Shown here one piece after another: positions 49,452 through 59,235 of a stretch of 64,000 nt of DNA (positions within the stretch are counted from its first letter, which is position 1; every line of letters starts with the position of its first letter). The translations under genes were made by a program, and so were the position numbers. Location: positions 372,001 to 436,000 of the forward strand of contig JAVXUO010001949.1 in the NCBI GenBank assembly GCA_033065855.1. The letters run 5' to 3'. Origin of the DNA: Escallonia rubra (Eukaryota; Streptophyta; Magnoliopsida; Escalloniales; Escalloniaceae). The notes beneath the pieces are model-generated. The model worked only from the letters and a program-made list of their open reading frames with translations. It ran no database searches and was not told the DNA's origin.

Positions 49452-49660
49452 TCTCTCTTTATAAGCCCTTCTCCCCGAACCCTTTCTTCTACTCTTCATC
49501 ATTTTTACCACCTCTCTTCATACTCCATATCTCACCTACATAATCTCCACAACAATACAAACAAAATTTTTTTACGCTAGAAGATCGGTGGATAACCGCT
49601 AGAAGATCGGTGGATTTTTCTTTAAATATATCAAGTTAAAACAAGTAAGTATTTTGAATT
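49452..49660 (+). promoter_or_regulatory. Candidate promoter and leader for the transposase gene
   Basis: CT-rich tract, TATA-like TTTATAAG at 49,458-49,465, then a pyrimidine-rich leader with a 19-bp direct repeat CGCTAGAAGATCGGTGGAT (49,575 and 49,598). A donor-like CAAGTAAGT at about 49,644 and an acceptor-like TTTTAGATTTCAG at about 51,364-51,376, just before the transposase ATG, would define a 1.7-kb 5'-leader intron spanning the arm. Inference only. Confidence 0.3.
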
Positions 49661-49751
49661 TTCTTATAATTCAATGTTAATTTCATATTGTTCTTACCAA
49701 TGATTTGTTTAAATTGTGTTATGCTTAAATTGTTCTTACCATAGTCTAAAA

Positions 49752-51300
49752 TTCGTGTTTTTTGAGAGTTTGAAATTAGGGATTGAACTAGTGTTTATTA
49801 GCGAATATTCATTCGAAGTCCAAAAATAGTCATTGTAGACTCAAATCGAAGATAACGAAAATACAAATGGAACGAAACAAAAATCAGATCAATCGGAGAT
49901 CGGATGAGCGGTTTTTTAGGGCGTCAAAATTAGGTTTATACAAATCAGGGTATTACATTTATAGATTCCAAAATAGCAATTTTTTAGGGCGTCAAAATTT
50001 GGATTTTTCACGAATTTATAAAAAATAGCTAGAGCTAGATTTTGCCAAAGTACAAACAAGAGATCCTAGTTATTTTTAAAGGATCTATATCAGGGAAACA
50101 TCTCAGATTTTTCCAAAGACTGGAAAGGGGTCAATTGATACGGGGAACCTTGTAACTTTGCAGTGTAATTTAAAATATCAAGCAAGCGTGATTTCACGCG
50201 AAACTTTTATGAGAACCCTAGGATGTTGGGAAGTTTCGTTTCCCAGGAATTTGTGCCATTCCAAAGTTGTTAGCTATTTTTTTGGCCAAACGGGCTTTTA
50301 AGTGCTCGATCCCGACACCGGTTCGGGATTTTTGGGCGCAAAATCCCGAAAAATACTTTTCGGGTGTAGAATGAATTTAGGAATCTTAAAATAGCATTTC
50401 AAAGCACTTTTGAGATTTTTCGATGCCAGGGGCATTTTGGTAATTTGCCACCCCGAGAGGGTATTTTGGTAATTTGCCACCCCGAGAGGGTATTTTGGTA
50501 ATTTACAATGTTAAGTTTTTCAAACGACTTTTTAGTCCAGAAATATAAGTAAAACACCTAAAAGGTTGTGTTGAAGCTGATTTGGGGTTCGGAGTGGGTG
50601 ATAATGAACCCCCGGGGGGATTTCGCTAATTTGGCAGTCATCGGGGGTATTTTGGTAATTTTTGGTCAAAAGTTTCCACACATGGCCTTTAATTCGGGAA
50701 GGGGTGTAAGACACCCGAAAAGTTATTTTAAAGTTGTTCTGAGATGTTTCCAAAGACTGGAAAGGGGTTAACTGATACGGGGAACCTTGTAACTTTGCAG
50801 TGTAATTTAAAATATCAAGCTAGCGCGATTTTACGCGAAACTTTTATGAGAACTCTAGGATGTTTGGAAGTTCCGTTTCCCAGGAATTTGCCCCATTCCA
50901 ATGTCGTTAGCTATTTTTTTGGCCGAACGGGCTTTTTTAAGCGCTCGATCCGGACACCGGTTCGGGATTTTTGGGCGAAAAATTCGTAAAATACTTTTTA
51001 CATCAAGAATGAATTTAGGAAGCTTAAAATAGCATTTCAAAGCACTTTTGAGATTTTCCGATGCCAGGGGGCATTTTGGTAATTTGCCACCCCGAGAAGG
51101 GTATTTTGGTAATTCTACAATGTTAAGTTTTTCAAATGACTTTTTTGTCCAGAAATGTAAGTAAAACACCTGAAATGCTGTTTTGAAGCTGATTTGGGGC
51201 GTTAGAGTGATAATGAACCCCCGGGGGCATACATGTATTTTGCTGCTCATAGGGGGTATTTTCGTAATTTTCCTATCAAAATTTGCCACCCAACTGGAGG
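49752..51300 (+). repeat. Left inverted arm with internal direct repeats
   Basis: Two units of about 0.63 kb (landmark TTTCCAAAGACTGGAAAGGGGT at 50,112 and 50,748). Each has GGGGAACCTTGTAACTTTGC, ACACCGGTTCGGGATTTTTG, GCATTTCAAAGCACTTTTGAG and GGTAATTTGCCACCCCGAGA. The latter is itself tandemly doubled at about 50,451-50,510. Non-coding. Confidence 0.88.
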
Positions 51301-53579
51301 AAATAATTTTTATTTTTATTTTATTTAATTTTATGACTTGTTGAGAATGATATAATTTTTATTTTTTAGATTTCAGTATAAATATGGATGCAACTGGAGG
51401 AAATAATTTTTGTGAAGATTCTGATCCACCTTACTTAGGTCAAGTTTTTCAAACACTGGACGAAGTTGAAGCATACTATAGAGCATATTCGAAAACGATA
51501 GGTTTCGGTATTAGAATTAAGACGACTAGAAAACGGACGAATACAGATCAAATTTGTGGAAGACTATTTGAGTGTCATAGAGGAGCACCGCATGTACCCC
51601 CGGTTGTTCGGATCAGTGACGAAGGGCCATCAAGACAAAGAAAACGGGACACATTTCCGGGTACCGGCTGCAAGGCCCATGTTTATGCAGTACACCAGAA
51701 AAATGAAAACCATTGGCTTGTGACGGGAGTGGAGTTGAGCCATAACCATCAATTGATGACCCCTAGTAAGATTGGTCAAATTCATCAGCACCGAGAAATA
51801 AACGCGGCACACAAACAACTGATATTTACAATGGCCGAGGCTAAAATTCCACCTTCTAGAATGATGGGTGTTTTCTCAAGCCAGGCTGGGGGGTTGACAA
51901 GTTGAGCTTCAACGAAGTAGACCTCCGAAATGAACTTCGTGCTCAGAGGAGAGAGTCTTCCTGTAGGAGTGATTCTCAAGCTACACTTGATATCTTCAGG
52001 CGCCTTCAGAGTGAGAATTTTGGCTTTTTCTATAGTCTCCAACTGGATGACGAGGACCGCATTACTAATATATTTTGGTCGGATGCCCGTTCTAGAGCTG
52101 CTTACCAAAATTTTGGCGATGTTGTGACGTTTGACACCACATACCGCACAAATAAGTACTCTATGCCTTTTGTGCCGTTCACCGGGGTGAACCACCACTA
52201 TCAATCAATCTTGTTTAGCTTTGCCCTGCTTAGGGATGAGACCGAGGAGTCATTTACGTGGTTATTTGAAACGTGGCTTGAAGCAATGTATCATATTCTT
52301 CCAAAAACCATCATCACCGACCAAGATCTGGCAATGAAAAATGCAATCGCTAAGGTCCTTCAAGATACTCACCATGGCCTGTGCACATGGCACATAAGCA
52401 ACAAATATCCCGAACGGCTTCACAATGTCACTACAAAAAAAAGGGGTTTAGGCGACACTAAAAAAGTGTCGCCAATGATAGTAAAAGTGTCGCAAAATGG
52501 TTTCCCGACACTTTGTCAACGCTTTTCACAAGCGTCGCAAATTTGTCCGTCGGGAATTTCCCGACACTTCTTAGAAACTTCGGCGCTAGACTTACGACAC
52601 TTTTGTGCGACACTTTCAAGTGCCTCTTATAGGGTCAATAGTCAACTTAGGTATGCGACACTTTTGAAAAAAATGTCGCTAAATTACCAACGTTTCCATT
52701 AAAGTGCCAGTTTTTATTTGGCAGCATTATCTTTGAAATGATGCAAAATTAGCGACACTTGCATTAAATGTCAGTTTTTGTTTTTGCAACATTATCTTTG
52801 AAATGTCGTTCCTCTTTACGGCACTTTTAAGCAATTGTAACTAGTTTTTTGCCTGGCATATTCTGAAACTTGTCAAAAAAAACCATTGGCCTAAGATGTG
52901 AAAGCGAAGTAATTAAGTAATCTCTACTCCAATCCAACACGAATAATGAACAACCAAGTCGATTCGACAAGCTTATAAACTCGTCATTACATAAACAAGC
53001 TAATGTCATTCAACGATACCATATCCAACATTCACATCCTAATTACATAACCATCTAGAACTTCTCAATTTCAAAAACATACAAATGTAATGTCATTGAA
53101 CAACCAAACCTAAACATATATACATCTCATCCAAAATGTCAGCATAGTGCATATCGGTTCTTCTAAGTCCAACAAAAGCATTGATGTATGTCTTCCCAAC
53201 ATATAAACCTAGAAACAAAAAAGTCAAGAAAAAATGTTATAAATTTAATTGGTATAACACAAGTCGAATTAAACCAAAAAATTAATCGACAAACATAATG
53301 CATTAAGAAAGATAAAGACTCATCTACGTATCCCATTTAATTCTTGCATCTTATTTTGCAAAATTTTCAAAATGACAAAATTCTTCTTTACTTTTTTATG
53401 TTGAGAAAATTAGATCATATATAATCATTAGTTACACAAAATAAAAGACAATCATATGAAAAATAAACATGCACTCAAGTAAACATTTAAACAAGTATCT
53501 CAACTAATGTATACTTGCAGACTTCCGGAAATACGATTAATTAGTATAGTGCATTCATCCATCTTATAGGTGTGAACGT

Positions 53580-54578
53580 GTTATTATAAGGACCTGTTCT
53601 TCAAGAGTGAGGCTCGGGAGTTGCTATTTCCTTTCAAGTCTCGAAAATAACAATGAGGATATACAAACCTGCCCAGGATTTCTTCTCATCTGAAAACTGA
53701 GTGATCGTGTAGATTACCACTCCAGCTATCGATATAGGGGTCCATCTGCAATAAAAAGAATAAATAGAAACATTATTAGTAAATTTACTAAGCCGGAGTT
53801 GTCAAAGAGCCAAGACAAGTACATGTGTTTGATCAGACGTGACTCATCTCTGGATTAGGTAGTGTATAAGAAACATCTGGTTATAATGTTGTTAATGAAA
53901 ATCTTATTTTTTGGGTGCAACAAATGAATCTCTGACCATGGTAGACTTGCGAGTAATCAGCATATCAGGTCTTATTAAGTGCCATTAGATTATTCAAATA
54001 TAGAAACTGCACAATAGTGAGGCCAGTTTTTTTTAAACAGCTGGTTAGTAGACAAAGTACTTTCTTCCATTCAAACTTTACTCAAGTATATGTATTCGGA
54101 CGTGCTCAAGCATGATATGAAGAAGGTCTACTAATAAGACTGAGAAGTAAATGAGCTACCAGATTAGAGCTGAAGTCATTGATCAACAAAAAATTAAAAT
54201 TACAGCAAAGAAAATAACCCAATCTTGTGCAATTCCTATTGCTTATTAAATTAAGCCAATCCATTGCCACCAGGTCTGATTTCCTTGGCCCAGTAAGCAA
54301 TCTAGTCTCCAGAAATTCTAGTAGAATCTACCAAAAAGAACCTAGCCACCCATTTTTGGTAGGCATTTTGTAAAAACATTTGCTGCAAGTGTACGAAGTG
54401 CAGGGAGGGGGCATGTAATGGGATGAGTAGGTTAGGGGTACACGAAACTTCAGTTGCAAAGCACTGAAGATGCCAAAATAAATCAGAGTACCTTATATCA
54501 ATCTTTGGACTTCTGGACGGCTTCCTGGAAAGTTTTAACTTGTTTGCTGCTCATACCAAGACTGGAACAAAAGCGCCT
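53580..54578 (-). pseudogene. Captured TFIIB (transcription initiation factor IIB) gene fragment in the CACTA element
   Basis: Exon-like 54,492-54,578 begins after an AG acceptor and reads RRFCSSLGMSSKQVKTFQEA then VQKSKD, matching the second cyclin repeat of plant TFIIB (RRFCSNLGM..., AVKAAQEAVQKSEEFD). A 1-nt loss then shifts frame before the phase-2 donor. The next exon (about 53,672-53,745, after TTATTGCAG) reads TPISIAGVVIYTITQFSDEK, matching SPISIAAAVIYIITQLSD. A third, more decayed exon may lie at 53,580-53,650. The zinc ribbon and first cyclin repeat are not found. Introns are retained, so it was captured as genomic DNA. Confidence 0.75.
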
Positions 54579-56499
54579 CTGAAAGTAAGTCGAGAAAGAC
54601 AGCAGTTTTAGAGAGAAATCAGTACTACATGAAGGACGAGACTTAAAAATAAGGAGAGACTTAAAAAAGAGTAGAGAGGCAGAATAATAGCAGTTGGTCC
54701 TTCTTTACGGCAGCGAGTGACTGGAGGGCGAGAAGAAAGAAATGAAGAAGAAATTTACGTAGATGATAGATGCAGAATAATAGCAGTTGATGCTTTAGTT
54801 GTAGTAAAAACTTTAGGAATTGTCTAATTCTAATCAAACCACCTAACTTATTGTTCACGCTCTCCCGCAATTGAATCTGTTGTTGGAAGGGTTTTATTAG
54901 TGGAAGTAGCAGGAGTGGTGCTAGGCTAACTTTCATGATGATCTTATCTTTTTTCTCGGCAAAGGCTCTTACTGTCTGTTGTCGCTTTTCTTCGTGTTTG
55001 ACGCAATGAAGGAAGTGACTTGTTCAGCTGTAAGCTCTGCTTTCTTGTTTATGACTCTACTGCTATTGATTAATCTGCTGGGATTGGAATGCTTGACTTG
55101 CATTCTTTTAACAAAAAGACAGACCTCAGTTTTGGCAAAACTGAAGTATTTTATTACTTCTTTATTCATGTCTGATTGGAATGCTTGACTTGACTTGCAT
55201 TCTTTTAACAAAAACACACACTGGGATTGGAATGCTTGACCTGCATTCTTTTAACAAAACTAAAATATTTTATAGATTGGCACTAGGCAAGAATTATAGT
55301 TTAAGCAATAATTGAGTTTGCTTGAGCAAACTAATGTACAACTGCAAGAGGAAACAGTACAAGCTTCATATGCACTGATTACTCTGGCATTAGCAAAAGA
55401 TCATGCTTTGATGATATTGTCATTTTTAGCTTATAATGCCACTTATACTAAAGTGAATGATTAGGAGGTAGCAAACTTTCTAGGTGTGCTTGCCCAAGGA
55501 ATGGTCTTGTACTTGATGGGAGGCTCATGCTTATGAACACTAAAGGTGACATGTTGAAAATTTTTATAAGGGTCAACGATGGAGTACCGAGTCCATCCTG
55601 ATGAAGGTTTGAACTAGTACATTGAAGCCCTAATTGGGTCCATTTTGAATGTTTGCAACCCAACACCTACCAGGAGCAAAGAGTCCCAAAAACCACAAAA
55701 CCACACCAATTTCTAGTGAGAGTCCCAAAATGCAGGAAAGACAAGATTTCACGTTATTCGATCATGTGAGGGTGTCTAAACTGTCAATTGCATTTGTTAA
55801 AGTTTCGATTCAATAAATGTACATTACTAACACATTGTCGTCCATGACAATAACTTTGATACCCAAAAAAATTGTCTGCCCATGATTGGCAGGAACTTTG
55901 CGCACAAAAGAAATCTTCAAGTGTTTGAGTGCTCAGGGGTACAAAGTTTTACAACAAAGATAGCCGTAGATCCCTTGCCAAGGCCTTCACTTTCAATCCA
56001 AATGTGCCCTTCCATAAGATTTATGAACCTACATATATTTTATCAGTCTTGCGCTTTCAGCACAAGTAATTCAATCAGTGGATTGTCTTGCCTACATCTA
56101 AATTGTGAATCCAAAACATACCAATGCTAATGCAGTTAGCACATATTAGGGAATTGAACTTTAAACAGTCTATCAAGCAACACCTGAAAAGAGAGATACA
56201 AACAAAAGCTTATATACCGGTCACCACATTTCAAAGTCCAAACCACAAACAAGAAAATAGGTCGACATTTAAAAATCTGAAATGCAGATTTAATAGAAAA
56301 CAAAGCAATCTATGATCTCAGGTCACGAAAAATTAGAATGCCTAATAAAAGATGAGACTCTTTTTCCAATAGTTGCATAGACGACCCAGGCAGACATGAA
56401 ACCTGTGAATTATTAAAAGTGACATACCTCTTACAAATTGCAAGTCCAAGACCACTACCATCAGAATTTTTTGTTGCTAGTGAGAGAGATAAATGGACA

Positions 56500-56740
56500 G
56501 ATTAGACTGGTGTGGGAGAGAGAGAAGAAATCAGGGGTACGAAGGGAATCTAGGGTTCATACCTCTGATTGAAAGTCGAGAGTCCATGAAGAGAAATCGC
56601 AGGCCAGATCCAGCTTTGAGAGAGAGAGAGAGATTGGTGTGTGTGTCTAGATCCAGCTTCCAGAGAAAGAGAGGGCGAGATTTGTGTGTGTCTGTGTGTG
56701 TTGGTGTGGGGGGTGGGGGTGGTTACCATTGTTCAGCAGC
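56500..56740 (-). other. Possible 5' exon of a captured or element-borne gene
   Basis: Read on the minus strand: a CT-rich leader, an ATG at about 56,588 opening MDSRLSIR, then a GTATGA donor-like site. It resembles the start of a plant gene, but no downstream exon could be tied to it. Whether it belongs to the TFIIB capture is unknown. Confidence 0.25.
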
Positions 56741-58472
56741 TTTGTGCGTTAATCGAAGTTGAGCAAAAAACTTTTTTTAAAAAATTTCCGACGTTTTACT
56801 GTATGCTGCATATATATGTGCGGGTCATAAAAACATAGTTGTTTAGTAACTACTTTGGATGACATTTTATTTTAAGTGTCGCTATTTAGTGACACAAACG
56901 AATGTCGCATAGTTAATGTGGCAAGCATAAAAAGCGACATTAAATTTGCGACATGTAAAAAAGTGTCGGTAAGTTTGCGACACAAATATAATTATGTCGG
57001 CAAATTTGCAACGTTACAATGAAAGTGTCGCAACTTACAGCTTATTTATGACATTTTTAAAAGCGTCGGAAATTAAGCGTCGCCAAAACTCCTTTTTTTC
57101 GTAGTGTGTATATGCAAACCATCCGACATTTAAGAGTGACTTTAGTACATGTGTGAAGAAATCGTTGACGGTAGACGTGTTCTAGGAGAGGTGGGCCAAG
57201 TTAATGGATGACTACTATTTGCACAGTCATGAATGGTTGCAAGCGTTGTATGAGATCAGGACACAGTGGATCGGTGCCTACACCAAAAAGTTTTTTGCAG
57301 CCGGAATGACTACGACCTCGAGAAGCGAAGGTATGAATGCATTCTTTCATGGGTACGTACGCTCTTCTTCAAGTATAACAGAGTTCGTACTAGAGATACA
57401 GAAAGCCCTTGACAGGAAATTTTTCCTTGAGAGAGAAGCCGACGCGGCTACAGTTTACAGAGAAAGACAAATAGTAGTTTTTTCATCTTTGGAGGCTCAT
57501 GCGGCTCAAGTCTATACCAAGGAAATGTTTAGACAGTTTCAGGATGAACTACTAAAGTCGAATCAATATAGCATGACAAAGTTGCACAAGCTATGCAACA
57601 GATATCTCAAGGTTTATGCTTCGACAAATGTGACGAATTTTGCCAATCCGTGCTCTTCGTCGGCTCCGAAGAACAGAAGACATTTTACCGTAGCAGTGTG
57701 TATGGAGACCGGGTTTGTTAATTGCAATTGTAAACTGTTTGAACATAAAGGTATACTCTGTCGACACGCGTTGAGGTTTTTTAGCGCCAAGAATGCTCGT
57801 GAAATCCCTCCAGAGTATATCTTGGATCAGTGGACGAAGAAAGCCAATATAGTCCACGGTCACATTCCTTACGTGCCCAATGTTTCAGTTGATTTCGAGC
57901 AATCTGAAACGCTGCGATATAATCACCTTTGTAACATCATGCACGGTTTATCATTGGATGCAGCGTCAACATTTGATGGGTACATGTATCAAGTTGAAGC
58001 AGCCGCACGGGATAAGGCTAACCTTGCACATTTTAGGATGGCATTACCAGAAAGTCGGGACAATCCGACTACTCGGGCGACTCTAGCCGGTAGATTCACT
58101 CGAGCTTCACAGCCAGTCATTGACAGCACTAGCCTGCAAGGTGAGGAGGACAATATTTTTTATCCAATTATTTCTCCAACAAAAGGGTGAAAACGTGTAA
58201 TACGTATGAATAATCTGATTGAAGAAGCAACGGGTAAAAACAATTTGCGAAAGTGTGCATTGTGTAATAAGATGACTGATCATGACAAGAGAAACAATTA
58301 TAAAGTGCTAGGTATCGAACCTGGCAGTATGATCGAGGAGGACGATGATGAGGAAGAGTGTTAGGGTTAATGTTTCAGTTGTTTAAATTAATGTTTCAGT
58401 TGTTTAAATTGAACTTTTATAATGTTTAAATTTGTGATTTGGTTTATGGATTCTTGTCATTTTTTTTAAATT

Positions 58473-59169
58473 GCACCTTAGGCACGCTAATTAGCCCATT
58501 TCTATGAATTTCGACGAAATTCGAGACAAATATTTTTTTTGATTTTCCTATGACGGGCCTATTCGCGCACACTTTATCGCCTAATTCATAACTTCCGAAA
58601 AATCTTGTATATTTTTTTGTCAGTTTTTTTTTTGCTCAATATACATTAGGCACGCTAATTAGCTCATTTCTCTGAATTTCAGCGAAAATCGAGACAAATT
58701 ATTTTTTCAGGTTTTCCTATGAAAGGCCTATTCAGGCACACTTTAGCGCCCAATGCTTAGCTTGCGAAAAATGTTGTAATTTTTTTATCAATTTATTTTT
58801 GCTCATTGCACCTCATGCACACTACTTAGCCCATTTCTATGAATTTCGGCGAAAAATGAGACAAATTATTTTTTCAGGTTTTCCTATGAATGGCCTATTC
58901 AGGCACACTTTAGCGCCCAATGCTTAGCTTGCGAAAAATGTTGTAATTTTTTTGTCACTTTTGTTTTCACTCATTGCACGTCATGCACGCTACTTAGCCC
59001 ATTTCTATGAATTTCGTCAAAAAACGAGACAAATTATTTTTTGGGATTTTCCTATGAAAGGCCTATTCGCGCACACTTTAGCGCCAAATTCATAACTTGC
59101 GAAAAATTATGTACATTTCTTTTTTGTGCAGTGCTCTTTGCTCATTGCACCTTAGCCACACTAGTTAGG
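58473..59169. repeat. 168-bp tandem repeat, about four copies, between the two convergent genes
   Basis: Units start near 58,473, 58,641, 58,808 and 58,976 with a partial fifth to 59,169. Landmarks: CACGCTAATTAGCCCATTTC, GAATTTCG-CGAAA-T-GAGACAAAT, TTTTCCTATGAAAGGCCTATTC, CACACTTTAGCGCC. It fills the gap between the transposase stop (58,364) and the Ulp1 gene stop (59,236). Confidence 0.9.
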
Positions 59170-59235
59170 ATAATGGTTATGATAATGGTAATGAAGGCGT
59201 CTAGCTTCATTCTTTTTCAGCTCCCAGGCTATCCT

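Larger units (their letters stand above)
52429..57106. mobile_element. Non-autonomous CACTA element (4,678 bp) inside the transposase gene
   Basis: Ends CACTACAAAAAAAAGG... and ...CCTTTTTTTCGTAGTG are near-perfect CACTA inverted repeats. The 3-bp duplication TGT lies at 52,426-52,428 and 57,107-57,109. Both subterminal regions (52,440-52,690; 56,870-57,090) carry many copies of AAGTGTCGC/GCGACACTT, the subterminal repeats expected for the transposase to bind. No TNP2/TNPA-type coding sequence is seen. The interior is AT-rich and carries host gene fragments. Confidence 0.95.
51384..58364 (+). pseudogene. FAR1/MULE transposase gene, disrupted
   Basis: Coding parts 51,384-52,428 and 57,110-58,364, about 766 codons without the CACTA insertion. 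N-terminal FAR1-type zinc-binding DNA-binding domain (LDEVEAYYRAYSKTIGFGIR, then C...H pattern); MULE transposase core with catalytic Asp in VVTFDTTY (52,133), Asp in IITDQDLAMKNA (about 52,319), CTWHI, and Glu in TSRSEGMNAFF (57,327-57,329); SWIM finger CNCKLFEHKGILCRH (about 57,722-57,766); C-terminal CALCN knuckle. Breaks: one base missing in a G run at 51,888-51,893; the CACTA element; in-frame TAG at 57,183-57,185; TGA at 58,188-58,190. The catalytic triad is intact, so inactivation is recent. It would cut and join the element's ends. Confidence 0.88.

Noticed and set aside
48730..49580. 244-codon plus-strand frame and its overlapping frames near the hairpin cluster
   Set aside because: It is made of microsatellite, poly-C and hairpin sequence; several frames are open simultaneously and no domain is visible.
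58473..59169. CRISPR-like array
   Set aside because: Units of 168 bp without distinct short repeats and unique spacers, in a plant nuclear context.
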